The notes below the pieces were generated by a model. The model had not been told where the DNA came from. It worked only from the letters and a program-made list of their open reading frames with translations, and ran no database searches. A DNA stretch of 64,000 nt. Origin: Microbacterium sp. MF43 (GTDB lineage Bacteria; Actinomycetota; Actinomycetes; Actinomycetales; Microbacteriaceae). The stretch spans positions 558,001-622,000 of the forward strand of contig NZ_JABBDY010000002.1 in NCBI RefSeq assembly GCF_012847295.1, written 5' to 3'. A program made the position numbers and the translations under genes. Shown piece by piece: positions 50,347 through 57,991 of this stretch (position 1 is its first letter; every line of letters starts with the position of its first letter).

Positions 50347-51687
50347 GTGAGTGAACGCGTTCTCGTCAAGCAGCTGCAGGGTCTCGCCGACGGCCCCGTC
50401 TTGGTCTCGGGCTGGGTCGAGACCGTCCGCGATCAGAAGAAGGTGCAGTTCGTCATCCTGCGGGATGAGACCGGCGCGGTGCAGCTGGTGAATCCCGCGA
50501 CGCGCCCCGCCGAGGACGGCTCCGAGCAGGATGCCGCGGCCCTCGCTCTCACCGAGACGATCTCGAACCTCGCCACCGGGACCTTCCTGACGGTCACGGG
50601 CGACCTCAAGCACGACGAGCGCGTCAAGCTCGGCGGCGTCGAGATCAAGATCGGCGCGCTCGACATCGCCGCCGCGGCGCTTCCCGAGACGCCCATCGCG
50701 GCCGACTCGGGCCTCGACAAGCGCATGGACTGGCGCTTCCTCGACCTGCGCCAGCGTCGCAACAATCTCATCTTCCGCGTGCAGACCACGCTCGAGCACG
50801 CCTTCCGCTCGTACTGGATCGAGCGCGACTACATCGAGGTCCACTCCCCCAAGCTGATGGCGTCGGCCTCCGAGTCCAACGCCGAGCTTTTCGAGGTGCC
50901 GTACTTCGAGGAGAAGACGGCGTACCTCGCGCAGTCGCCGCAGTTCTTCAAGCAGATGGCGCAGGTCGCCGGCTTCGGCAAGATCTTCGAGATCGCGCCC
51001 GCCTTCCGCGCGGACCCCTCCTTCACGTCCCGTCACGCGACGGAGTTCACGTCGATCGACGCCGAGATCAGTTGGATCGACTCCCATGAGGACGTCGCCG
51101 CGATGCAGGAAGAGCTGCTGCAGACGGCGTTCCAGGCGGTCAAGGACAAGCACGGCGCCGAGATCGAGGAGCTCTTCGGCATCGAGGTGCGGGTGCCCGC
51201 CATCCCGTTCCCGCGCATCCCGCTCGCCGAGGCGCGCGAGATCGTGAAGGCCCGCGGCTACGACATCCCCCGCACCGACGGCGACCTCGACCCGGAGGGT
51301 GAGCGCCAGATCTCCGCGCACGTCGAGGAGACGTACGGCCACCAGTTCGTCTTCATCACCGACTACCACCCCGAGATCCGCGCGTTCTATCACATGCGCG
51401 ACGAGGAGACCGGGCTGACGAAGTCGTACGATCTGCTCTTCAAGGGGGTCGAGATCACCACGGGCGCGCAGCGCGAGCACCGCGTCGACGTGCTGATCGA
51501 GCAGGCGAGGGAGAAGGGCCTGGAGCCCGAGCACCTCGACTTCTACTTCGACTTCTTCCGCTACGGAGCCCCGCCGCACGGCGGATTCGGCATGGGCCTG
51601 GCCCGCGTGCTGATGCTCCTGCTCGGCCAGGACTCGATTCGCGAGGTCACGTACCTCTTCCGCGGCCCGACCCGCCTCGCGCCGTAG
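50347..51687 (+). CDS. aspS: Archaeal-type aspartyl-tRNA synthetase, probably non-discriminating
   Basis: A 446-residue class IIb synthetase. An N-terminal OB fold (VLVSGWVETVRDQKKVQFVIL) is followed by the catalytic core with motif 1 near FRSYWIERDYIEVHSPKL, motif 2 FRADPSFTSRHATEFTSIDAE near 218 and motif 3 GGFGMGLARVLMLLLG near 416. The closing FRGPTRLAP and lack of the bacterial GAD insertion mark the short archaeal/eukaryal-type AspRS. Such enzymes in bacteria often charge both tRNA-Asp and tRNA-Asn, needing GatCAB. GTG start. Confidence 0.85.
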   Translation: MSERVLVKQLQGLADGPVLVSGWVETVRDQKKVQFVILRDETGAVQLVNPATRPAEDGSEQDAAALALTETISNLATGTFLTVTGDLKHDERVKLGGVEIKIGALDIAAAALPETPIAADSGLDKRMDWRFLDLRQRRNNLIFRVQTTLEHAFRSYWIERDYIEVHSPKLMASASESNAELFEVPYFEEKTAYLAQSPQFFKQMAQVAGFGKIFEIAPAFRADPSFTSRHATEFTSIDAEISWIDSHEDVAAMQEELLQTAFQAVKDKHGAEIEELFGIEVRVPAIPFPRIPLAEAREIVKARGYDIPRTDGDLDPEGERQISAHVEETYGHQFVFITDYHPEIRAFYHMRDEETGLTKSYDLLFKGVEITTGAQREHRVDVLIEQAREKGLEPEHLDFYFDFFRYGAPPHGGFGMGLARVLMLLLGQDSIREVTYLFRGPTRLAP

Positions 51688-51758
51688 CCGCCGACCGCAC
51701 CTCACCCGCCTCGCGCCGTAGGCGGCGGGGCGCCGACGCCAGCCGCGCAGGAATCTCC

Positions 51759-51786
51759 GTCGCGCGCAGGTGCAGCTGCGCGCGAC
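51759..51786. terminator. Perfect hairpin between convergent AspRS and glutaredoxin genes
   Basis: GTCGCGCGCAG (51759-51769) and CTGCGCGCGAC (51776-51786) form an 11-bp stem with a 6-base loop, flanked on both sides by GCAGGAAT. It may end both transcripts. It also shares the GCGCGCGAC word with the repeat block at 10.8 kb. Confidence 0.6.
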
Positions 51787-51811
51787 GCAGGAATGTGCGC
51801 GGTGGGCCGCG

Positions 51812-52072
51812 TCAGCGGGCGGCAGTCGCTTCGCGCAGCGCCGTGCGCAGGCGGTCGGGCGACACGCGCCAGTGCCCGTGAAGCGATCCGTCGATGAGCA
51901 CGACGGGGATCTTCTCCCACCACTGCGCGTAGAGCGCGGGGTCCTCGGCGATCGAGCGCTCATCGACGTCGACCGCGTCCTCGGGGAACTCCGCGACGAC
52001 CGTCTCGACCACTTCTCGCGCCACGTCGCACAGGTGGCAGTCGGGCTTGCCGATGAGCGTGAGAGTCGTCAC
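51812..52072 (-). CDS. Glutaredoxin-like protein
   Basis: An 86-residue thioredoxin-fold protein with the redox pair C12-H-L-C15 in TLIGKPDCHLCDVA, the cis-proline motif IPVVLIDGSLHGHWRV, and no extra domain. It belongs to the short DUF836/glutaredoxin group. It probably reduces disulfides; the partner is unknown. The GTG start has TAAACT 6 bases upstream. Confidence 0.85.
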   Translation of the reverse strand: MTTLTLIGKPDCHLCDVAREVVETVVAEFPEDAVDVDERSIAEDPALYAQWWEKIPVVLIDGSLHGHWRVSPDRLRTALREATAAR

Positions 52073-52078
52073 GCCCTC

Positions 52079-52084
52079 AGTTTA
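52079..52084 (-). promoter_or_regulatory. -10 box, leaderless promoter of the glutaredoxin gene
   Basis: TAAACT on the minus strand, 6 bases before GTG 52072. Confidence 0.55.
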
Positions 52085-52134
52085 GGAGCGGGTCCGGATG
52101 CCTCGGCGCGCCCCTCGTCGGGGGCGACGCGCGT

Positions 52135-52428
52135 TCAGTTCTCGACGGGATACCCCGCAGCGATCCACTCGTCGGTGCCGCCGTCGACGTTCGTGGCGTC
52201 GTAGCCACGCGCGACCAGTGCTTCCACGACGCGCCCGGACCGGCCGCCCACCTTGCAGATGACGGCGAAGGCGCCGTCGGGGAGCTGGTCGAGCTGCTCG
52301 CCGATCGTCGACATGGGCAGGTTCACGGCGCCCGGCACGCGACCGGACTCGAACTCCCACGGCTCGCGCACGTCGATGACGGGTGTGGCGGGCTGCTCGC
52401 GGAGCTGGTGTACGGAGATCGAGGGCAT
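52135..52428 (-). CDS. Single-domain rhodanese (sulfurtransferase)
   Basis: A 97-residue rhodanese. IDVREPWEFESGRVPGAVNLP near 18-38 is the family opening and VICKVGGRSGRV contains active Cys58. It would carry sulfur as a persulfide between a donor and an acceptor. AGGAGG stands directly before ATG 52428. It follows bS22 on the same strand but is separated from it by a terminator hairpin. Confidence 0.87.
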   Translation of the reverse strand: MPSISVHQLREQPATPVIDVREPWEFESGRVPGAVNLPMSTIGEQLDQLPDGAFAVICKVGGRSGRVVEALVARGYDATNVDGGTDEWIAAGYPVEN

Positions 52429-52465
52429 GCTGCCTCCTGTCGGGCTGACCGGTTGGGGATACACG

Positions 52466-52491
52466 AAGCGCCCGTCCGAAGACAGGCGCTT
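52466..52491 (-). terminator. Terminator hairpin after bS22
   Basis: AAGCGCC (52466-52472) and GGCGCTT (52485-52491) form a perfect 7-bp stem about 16 bases after the bS22 stop on the minus strand. Confidence 0.65.
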
Positions 52492-52506
52492 GGTGTCGAT
52501 GGCCGC

Positions 52507-52605
52507 TTACTTCTTGTTGCGGCGCTGGTGGCGCGTCTTGCGAAGCAGCTTGCGGTGCTTCTTCTTCGCCATGCGCTTGCGGCGCTTCTTGATGACAGAA
52601 CCCAC
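52507..52605 (-). CDS. Ribosomal protein bS22 (AURKAIP1/COX24 domain)
   Basis: A 32-residue, extremely basic protein read from GTG 52605: MGSVIKKRRKRMAKKKHRKL followed by LRKTRHQRRNKK. This is the actinobacterial 30S small-subunit protein bS22 described in mycobacterial ribosomes and related to mitochondrial AURKAIP1. It is too short for ordinary gene finding. GTGAGG stands before the start. Its upstream neighbour is a small HTH protein, an arrangement I also recall from Streptomyces. Confidence 0.88.
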   Translation of the reverse strand: MGSVIKKRRKRMAKKKHRKLLRKTRHQRRNKK

Positions 52606-52684
52606 GGAAAACCTCACAATGTCGGGGTCTGGGCGCAGCGTGCGCGCCCGGGAACGGGCAGATCGGAAAATGCCTCGGGACAGT

Positions 52685-52876
52685 CTAGCCGACGTCGGCG
52701 ATGGGTCGTTGCAGTGCCTCTGTCACCGCCGACTCCGGCACGCGGTAACTGCGGCCGAAGCGGACCGCCGGCAACTCGCCCGAGTGGACCAGCCGATAGA
52801 CCGTCATCTTCGAGACGCGCATGAGCTCGGCGACCTCGGCGACGGTCAGAAAGCGCACGTCAGGCAGCTCCGCCAT
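52685..52876 (-). CDS. Small excisionase-type helix-turn-helix protein
   Basis: A 63-residue protein consisting of one MerR/excisionase-type winged HTH: FLTVAEVAELMRVSKMTVYRLVHSGELPAVRFGRSYRVPESAVTEAL. ATG 52876 is selected because AAAGGG precedes it; a longer in-frame reading lacks a site. It is conserved next to bS22 in actinobacteria, and no phage genes are near, so it is probably a housekeeping regulator, not a phage excisionase. Confidence 0.82.
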   Translation of the reverse strand: MAELPDVRFLTVAEVAELMRVSKMTVYRLVHSGELPAVRFGRSYRVPESAVTEALQRPIADVG

Positions 52877-52973
52877 GTCATCCCTTTCCCCAGAAGTGCT
52901 TGCCACACTCTAGAGCCGCGACGGGACGCGTGTAAACCTGTGTGACCCATGAGAATGCTGAGATATCCCCGGG

Positions 52974-53300
52974 TCAGGTGCCGGCACGCGGGCGCGCCTG
53001 ACGCTCGCGGGCGTCCCGCGCCGCCTGCCGCTGGAGCTTCCGGGCATCTCGCAGTGCCTTCTCGGCATCCCGAACCGCCTTCTGCGCCTCCCGGAACCGC
53101 TTGTCATCGGCGATGTCGCCATCGTCGGAGCCCGCCCACGGCGCGCGAGGTGCTCGTCCCCCGCGGGCCGCCGGCTCGATACAGGCGGCGACGCCGTCGA
53201 GGCTCCGCTCGAGGCCGAAGGTGAAGGGGTCGGACTCGTCCCCATCCTCGTCGTGGCGTTCGCGTGGGGCGGGTGGCTGTTCCGGCGCAAGGCCGGACGT
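52974..53300 (-). other. Unassigned stretch with a start-less open frame, possible gene remnant
   Basis: The 427-base gap between the HTH gene and the ArsR stop holds no normal gene. On the minus strand one frame is open from inside the ArsR gene to a TGA at 52974. It reads FTFGLERSLDGV, resembling the C-terminal helix of many TetR repressors, then a charged helix AQKAVRDAEKALRDARKLQR. It has no start codon. The mirrored plus-strand frame also reads a hydrophobic tail, so one of them is a shadow. I cannot decide whether it is a decayed gene. Confidence 0.25.
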
Positions 53301-53302
53301 CG

Positions 53303-53710
53303 CTAGCGGCCGGGGAACTTCTTCAGCGCCGTCGCGACCGCATGCTTCGCCGAGGCCGCGGCCCTGCCCACCACATCGGCCGCGTGCGCCGCGGAGTCGG
53401 GCAGGGTCGATGTCGTCGCGCCGCTCTCGCCGTCATCGTCGCCGAGGAACGGCACCAGCCAGTCGTCGACCTCGTCGAGCGGCGCCGCCGACAGGCTGTA
53501 GTAGCGGTGCTGGCCCTCCTCGCGCACCGAGACGAGGTGCGCCTCGCGCAGCACCTTGAGGTGCTTCGAGACCGTCGGCTGACTCGCTCCGAGTTCGTGG
53601 ACGATGTGGGACACGCTGGTTCCGCGCTCGCCTGCGGCCGCTCGATCGAGAAGGAGCCGCAGGATGTCGCGACGCGTTCCGTCCGCGATCACGTCGAAGA
53701 TGTCCGCCAT
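53303..53710 (-). CDS. ArsR family regulator with long C-terminal tail
   Basis: A 135-residue winged-helix regulator. DGTRRDILRLLLDRA near 10-24, VSHIVHELGASQPTVSKHLKVLREAHLVSVREEGQHRYYSLS near 33-74. No metal-binding cysteines are seen, so it is not a classical metal sensor. The tail (about 90-135) is acidic then Ala/Lys-rich and predicted flexible. Its promoter has TAATCT 6 bases before ATG and faces the potassium-uptake genes 75 bases away, a possible target. Confidence 0.83.
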   Translation of the reverse strand: MADIFDVIADGTRRDILRLLLDRAAAGERGTSVSHIVHELGASQPTVSKHLKVLREAHLVSVREEGQHRYYSLSAAPLDEVDDWLVPFLGDDDGESGATTSTLPDSAAHAADVVGRAAASAKHAVATALKKFPGR

Positions 53711-53716
53711 GTGCTC

Positions 53717-53722
53717 AGATTA
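53717..53722 (-). promoter_or_regulatory. -10 box, leaderless promoter of the ArsR gene
   Basis: TAATCT on the minus strand, 6 bases before ATG 53710. Confidence 0.55.
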
Positions 53723-53785
53723 GTCATGAGCCCCGCGGAGTACCATGAGGACGACCGCCGGACCGTCGCATAGGGAGGACCCCGC

Positions 53786-55225
53786 ATGTCGGAAGGCTGG
53801 CGTGTCGTCGGCGGACGCCGCCTGCATGCGCTCGGCCATGCGGTGATGGAGTTCTTCCGCGAACTCACCCAGCGCTCCCCCGCCCGGTTCGCGATCATCA
53901 TCTTCCTCTCGCTGATCCTGATCTTCACGGGTCTCTTCTCACTCCCCATCGCCGCGGCCGATGGCCAGGTGACCCCGTTCGCCGACGCGTTCTTCACCGC
54001 CGTCTCGACGATCTGCGTCACGGGCCTCGCGACCGTCGACATGGCGACCTACTGGTCGCCGTTCGGTCACGTCCTGGTGTTCATCGGCGTGCAGATCGGC
54101 GCACTCGGCGTGCTCACGCTGGCGTCGATCCTCGGCCTCGTCATCTCGCGCCGGCTGGGCCTGCGTGCGAAGCTCATCGCCGCGAGCGATTCGAATCCGC
54201 TGCGCACCCACGGCGGTCCCGTCAACGAGGGCCAGACGGTGCAGCTCGGGCAGATCGGCGCGCTGCTGGCGACGGTCGCCCTCTCGACCCTCGTCATCGA
54301 GGCGATCGTCGCGATCCTTCTCTTCCCCGGGCTCATCGTCGCTGGAGTGCCGTGGCAGGTGGCGCTCTGGGAGGCGCCCTTCTACGCCGCGATGGCGTTC
54401 ACCAACACGGGCTTCACCCCCAACGCCGAGGGTCTGACGCCGTTCGCGAACGACTACTTCTTCCTCAGTGTCCTCATGATGGGCGTCTTCCTCGGCTCCA
54501 TCGGATTCCCCGTGATCTATACGCTTCGCAGGCACTTGTGGCACGTGCGCAAGTGGTCGCTGCACACGAAGCTCACCCTGATCACCACCGTGGCTCTGTT
54601 CTTCGCGGGCGGTGTGGCGTTCCTCATCCTGGAGTACGACAACCTCCTCACCCTGGGACGCGCAGACGCGTGGGACACAACGTTCCAGGCGTTCTTCCTC
54701 TCGGCGATGACCCGGTCGGGCGGCTTCGCGATCCTCGACATCGGCGAACTGAATCAGTCCAGCCTGCTGGTGGGCTGCATGCTGATGTTCGTGGGAGGCG
54801 GGTCGGCGTCGACGGCCGGTGGCATCAAGGTCACGACGCTCGCCGTGATCGCCTTGGCCGTGTGGTCGGAGGCGAAAGGCCGAGCCTCGAACCAGGTCTT
54901 CGGCCGCCGCATCCCGAGCGACGTCCTGCGCGTCGCCCTCTCCGTGGTGGCGTGGGGCGCGACGATCGTCGCGGTCTCGACGATCATCATCACGCAGATC
55001 ACGAAGGCCGATCTCGGCGACGTCCTCTTCGACGTCATCTCGGGGTTCGCCACGGTGGGACTGTCCACGGGGCTCACCGCGGAGCTACCCGACAGCGCCA
55101 TCTACGTCATGGGCATCACGATCATCATGGGTCGCGTTGGTACAGTGACACTCGCCGCGGCCGTGGCCGCGTCATCCCGTTCGCAGCTCTACTCGCTGCC
55201 CGTGGAAAGGCCCATCGTTGGTTGA
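53786..55225 (+). CDS. ktrB: TrkH/KtrB-type potassium uptake membrane subunit
   Basis: A 479-residue ion-conducting subunit with four repeated M1-P-M2 units. Selectivity-filter regions are visible at AVSTICVTGLATVD near residue 71, AMAFTNTGFTPNAEG near 203, SAMTRSGGFAILDIG near 307 and VISGFATVGLSTGL near 417, each with the essential glycine. GGGAGG stands before ATG 53786. It forms a channel-like transporter with the RCK-type protein encoded next. Confidence 0.9.
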   Translation: MSEGWRVVGGRRLHALGHAVMEFFRELTQRSPARFAIIIFLSLILIFTGLFSLPIAAADGQVTPFADAFFTAVSTICVTGLATVDMATYWSPFGHVLVFIGVQIGALGVLTLASILGLVISRRLGLRAKLIAASDSNPLRTHGGPVNEGQTVQLGQIGALLATVALSTLVIEAIVAILLFPGLIVAGVPWQVALWEAPFYAAMAFTNTGFTPNAEGLTPFANDYFFLSVLMMGVFLGSIGFPVIYTLRRHLWHVRKWSLHTKLTLITTVALFFAGGVAFLILEYDNLLTLGRADAWDTTFQAFFLSAMTRSGGFAILDIGELNQSSLLVGCMLMFVGGGSASTAGGIKVTTLAVIALAVWSEAKGRASNQVFGRRIPSDVLRVALSVVAWGATIVAVSTIIITQITKADLGDVLFDVISGFATVGLSTGLTAELPDSAIYVMGITIIMGRVGTVTLAAAVAASSRSQLYSLPVERPIVG

Positions 55226-55889
55226 ACGGATCCGCAGCGACGCCCCGGTCCTCGTGATCGGACTCGGGCGCTTCGGTGCTGCGTGCGCCGGCGAGCTCGA
55301 CCGCCTGGATCGCGAGGTGCTCGCGATCGACGACAACCTCGAGCTCGTCCAGAAGTGGTCCGAGCGCGTCACCCACACCGTCCAGGCGGATGCTCGCAAC
55401 ATCGATGCGCTGAAGCAGATCGGCGCCCAGGACTTCCAGGTCGCCGTCGTCGCCGTGGGCTCGTCGATCGAGGCATCCGTCCTCATCACCGCGAACCTCG
55501 TCGACCTCAAGGTGCCGCAGATCTGGGCGAAGGCGGTCTCGCAGTCGCACGGCAAGATCCTGGCCCGAGTGGGGGCGAACCACGTCATCTACCCGGAGCG
55601 TGAAGCCGGCGAGCGCGTCGCCCACCTGGTGAGCGGGCGCATGCTCGACTTCATCCGCTTCGACGACGACTTCGTGCTCGCAAAGATGTACCCGCCGAAG
55701 TTCATCCGCGGCGTCGGCCTCAACGAGTCCGGTGTGCGCACCAAGTACAACGTCACCGTCGTGGGCGTGAAGAGCCCGGGCAAGCCGTTCCGCTACGCCG
55801 AGGCGGCGACCGTCGTCACCAACCACGACCTGATCATCGTCTCGGGCACGAACTCCGACATCGAGCGCTTCGCCGCCCTCGACCGCTAG
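55218..55889 (+). CDS. ktrA: TrkA/KtrA-type potassium uptake regulatory subunit
   Basis: A 223-residue RCK protein: VLVIGLGRFGAACAGELDRL near 11-30 binds nucleotide, DARNIDALKQIGAQDFQVAVVAVGS near 60 follows the RCK_N pattern, and an RCK_C domain ends the protein. It gates the KtrB channel in response to ATP/ADP or c-di-AMP in relatives. The start is a rare TTG at 55218, overlapping ktrB by 8 bases with AAAGG upstream; no better start exists. Confidence 0.88.
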   Translation: MVERIRSDAPVLVIGLGRFGAACAGELDRLDREVLAIDDNLELVQKWSERVTHTVQADARNIDALKQIGAQDFQVAVVAVGSSIEASVLITANLVDLKVPQIWAKAVSQSHGKILARVGANHVIYPEREAGERVAHLVSGRMLDFIRFDDDFVLAKMYPPKFIRGVGLNESGVRTKYNVTVVGVKSPGKPFRYAEAATVVTNHDLIIVSGTNSDIERFAALDR

Positions 55890-55907
55890 CGGACGCGGCC
55901 CCGCACC

Positions 55908-56750
55908 TCACGCGCCGGCGGCAAGTTCCTTCGCGCGGGCGAGCGCGGCGGCGGTGGCTGCGGCGAACGTCTCGTCGAGCCGCGCGTCGCGGAGGACGGC
56001 GATCGCCCGCTCGGTCGTCCCCTTGGGGCTGGTCACCTTCCGGCGCAGCTCGGCCGGGTCGTCTCCGGATGCCTCGAGCAGCGCCGCAGCACCGATGAAC
56101 GTCTGCTCGGCCATGACGCGCGCCTCCTTTTCACCGAACCCCTGCCCGATCGCAGCCCTGGTGAACTCCTCCACGACGAGGAAGAAGTACGCCGGGCCCG
56201 AGCCCGAGATCGTCGACAGCGGATCGATCTGCGCCTCCGGCACCTCGATCACCGTGCCCACCGTCTCGAACAGGCGGCGAACGACCGCGACGGCCGCGGC
56301 ATCGGCGCGGGAGCCTGCCGCCAGACCGGTGACGCCCTTGCCCACCAAGGACGGCGTGTTCGGCATCGACCTCAGGACGGCGACATCGCCTCCGAGAATC
56401 GACTCGAACGTCGCGATGGTGACGCCGGCGGCAAGGCTCACCACGATGGTGCCCGGCCGCACTACCGGAGCGATCTCGCGCAGCAGGTCGGGGACCATGG
56501 CGGGCTTGACCCCGATCAGGACGATGTCGGCGGCTGCCGCGGCATCCGTGTTCCCCGACCTCTGCTCCTCGAGGGCGATGCTCGTGACACCGTCGAGTTC
56601 GGCAAGCAACCGCGCCTTGTCGGACGTGCGGTTGGTGACCGTCACCCCTCCGGCGGCGAGCCCCGAGCGGACGAGGCCGTGGAGGATCGCACCGCCCATG
56701 GAGCCGGCTCCGAGGATGGCGACGGGAGGAAGCACAGAAGGATCGGTCAT
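55908..56750 (-). CDS. proC: Pyrroline-5-carboxylate reductase
   Basis: A 280-residue NAD(P)H-dependent reductase, the last step of proline synthesis. VAILGAGSMGGAILHGLVRSG near 8-28 binds the cofactor; SIARMPNTP-like RSMPNTPSLVGKGVTGLAAG lies near 127; STISGSGPAYFFLVVEEFTRAAI near 180 and VTSPKGTTERAIAVL near 250 are the family signatures. TAGGAT lies 6 bases before ATG. Confidence 0.93.
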   Translation of the reverse strand: MTDPSVLPPVAILGAGSMGGAILHGLVRSGLAAGGVTVTNRTSDKARLLAELDGVTSIALEEQRSGNTDAAAAADIVLIGVKPAMVPDLLREIAPVVRPGTIVVSLAAGVTIATFESILGGDVAVLRSMPNTPSLVGKGVTGLAAGSRADAAAVAVVRRLFETVGTVIEVPEAQIDPLSTISGSGPAYFFLVVEEFTRAAIGQGFGEKEARVMAEQTFIGAAALLEASGDDPAELRRKVTSPKGTTERAIAVLRDARLDETFAAATAAALARAKELAAGA

Positions 56751-56756
56751 GGCGCC

Positions 56757-56762
56757 ATCCTA
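56757..56762 (-). promoter_or_regulatory. -10 box, leaderless promoter of proC
   Basis: TAGGAT on the minus strand, 6 bases before ATG 56750. Confidence 0.57.
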
Positions 56763-56782
56763 GATTCGCTCATCTATCGGTC

Positions 56783-56811
56783 TTGACTTATATAAGTAGC
56801 CGTGCAAGCAT
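56783..56811 (+). promoter_or_regulatory. Promoter of the ArsR-SRPBCC pair with operator in the spacer
   Basis: TTGACT (56783-56788), 17 bases, then AAGCAT (56806-56811) and 6 bases to GTG 56818. The perfect palindrome ACTTATATAAGT (56786-56797) overlaps the -35 box and spacer and is the likely self-repression site of the ArsR protein. Confidence 0.58.
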
Positions 56812-56817
56812 TGCGCT

Positions 56818-57228
56818 GTGCACGCGCTCGACATCCTCGGCGATCCGGTGAGGCGACGTATCCTTGAGCTCCTCGCGGACGGCGAGCGCAGCGCCGGCGA
56901 GATCGGCGATGTCGTGCAGCGCGAGTTCGGCATCTCGCAGCCGGCGGTGTCCCAGCACCTGCGGGTGCTGCGGGACGCCGGCTTCGCGACGGTGCGCCCC
57001 GCAGGCACGCGACGCCTCTACGCCATCGACCCCGAGCCGCTCTCGGCGGCGGCCGCCTGGTTCGACCCGTTCCGACGGTTCTGGCAGCCGCACCTCGACG
57101 CGCTCGGCACCGAACTCGCACGCGGACGCCGGCAGCGGCGGCTCGCGGCCGAAACGGAAGCCGAAGCAGGAGCCGGCGAGGACTCCTCTGAGCAGCAGAC
57201 AGACCCACCGGAGCACCAGGAGGAATGA
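56818..57228 (+). CDS. ArsR/SdpR-like winged-helix regulator
   Basis: A 136-residue regulator: ALDILGDPVRRRILELLADGERSAGEIGDVVQREFGISQPAVSQHLRVLRDAGFATVRPAGTRRLYAI over residues 3-70, then a Trp/Phe-rich stretch and an acidic tail. No metal-site cysteines. The GTG start is leaderless. The pairing with a downstream SRPBCC protein, overlapping by 4 bases, is a frequent two-gene module in actinobacteria. Confidence 0.88.
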   Translation: MHALDILGDPVRRRILELLADGERSAGEIGDVVQREFGISQPAVSQHLRVLRDAGFATVRPAGTRRLYAIDPEPLSAAAAWFDPFRRFWQPHLDALGTELARGRRQRRLAAETEAEAGAGEDSSEQQTDPPEHQEE

Positions 57229-57899
57229 CCATGGTCGACGTACGACGACAGCTGGACGCGGTGAGCCGCGACGTCCAGGCCCGCGAGATCGACGGCGCAC
57301 CCACGCACGTGCAGACCCTCGCCCAGACGTATCCGTCACCGATCGACGACGTCTGGGACGCCCTGACCAGCCCCGACCGCATCGCGCGATGGTTCCAGCC
57401 GATCTCCGGCGACCTGCGCCTGGGTGGGCGGTACCAGATCGAGGGCAACGCGGGGGGCGAGGTCCTCGAGTGCGCAGCTCCCGCGAACGGCACCGCGCAC
57501 TATCGCGCGACCTGGGAGTACGGCGGCGGAGTGACGTGGCTCAGCGTGCGGCTCGTGGCCGAGGACGACGGCGCGACGCGCTTCGAACTGACCCACATCG
57601 CGCGCGTCGGCGACATCCCACCGGGATTCTGGGACCAGTTCGGCCCCGGAGCGACCGGCGTCGGCTGGGACGGCGGCCTTCTGGGTCTGTCTCTCCACCT
57701 CGGCGGCGCGGGCGACGGTCCGAGCCCGGCGGAGGCCGAGGCGTGGGCCGCGACCGACGAGGGACGCGCGTTCTACCGCGGCGCCGCCGACGCCTGGGCG
57801 CACGCTCACGCCGCATTCGGCGCTGACCCGGAATCCGCGCAGCGCGCCGCAGACAACACCTTCGCGTTCTACACCGGACAGCCGCCGGCGGGCGCGTGA
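57225..57899 (+). CDS. SRPBCC (AHSA1/START-like) domain protein
   Basis: A 224-residue protein with a Bet v1-like AHSA1 domain: YPSPIDDVWDALTSPDRIARWFQPISGDLRLGGRYQIEGNAGGEVLE near 31-77, then TWEYGGGVTWLSVRL near 92 and a C-terminal helix GRAFYRGAADAWAHAHAAFG. It has a hydrophobic ligand pocket; function unknown. Translationally coupled to the ArsR regulator, which may control it in response to a ligand. Confidence 0.85.
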   Translation: MTMVDVRRQLDAVSRDVQAREIDGAPTHVQTLAQTYPSPIDDVWDALTSPDRIARWFQPISGDLRLGGRYQIEGNAGGEVLECAAPANGTAHYRATWEYGGGVTWLSVRLVAEDDGATRFELTHIARVGDIPPGFWDQFGPGATGVGWDGGLLGLSLHLGGAGDGPSPAEAEAWAATDEGRAFYRGAADAWAHAHAAFGADPESAQRAADNTFAFYTGQPPAGA

Positions 57900-57991
57900 C
57901 CCATTGACGGCGGATCGCGTCTGCTGGGAGCATGTGTGCCAGCCGGCGCGATCCGTGGGGGACGGGCGCGCCCGAGCCCCGGGGGTCGGCC

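Noticed and set aside
52685-52876. HTH protein as a phage or plasmid excisionase
   Set aside because: No integrase, attachment site or other mobile genes are near, and it sits beside a ribosomal protein gene in a layout known from unrelated actinobacteria.
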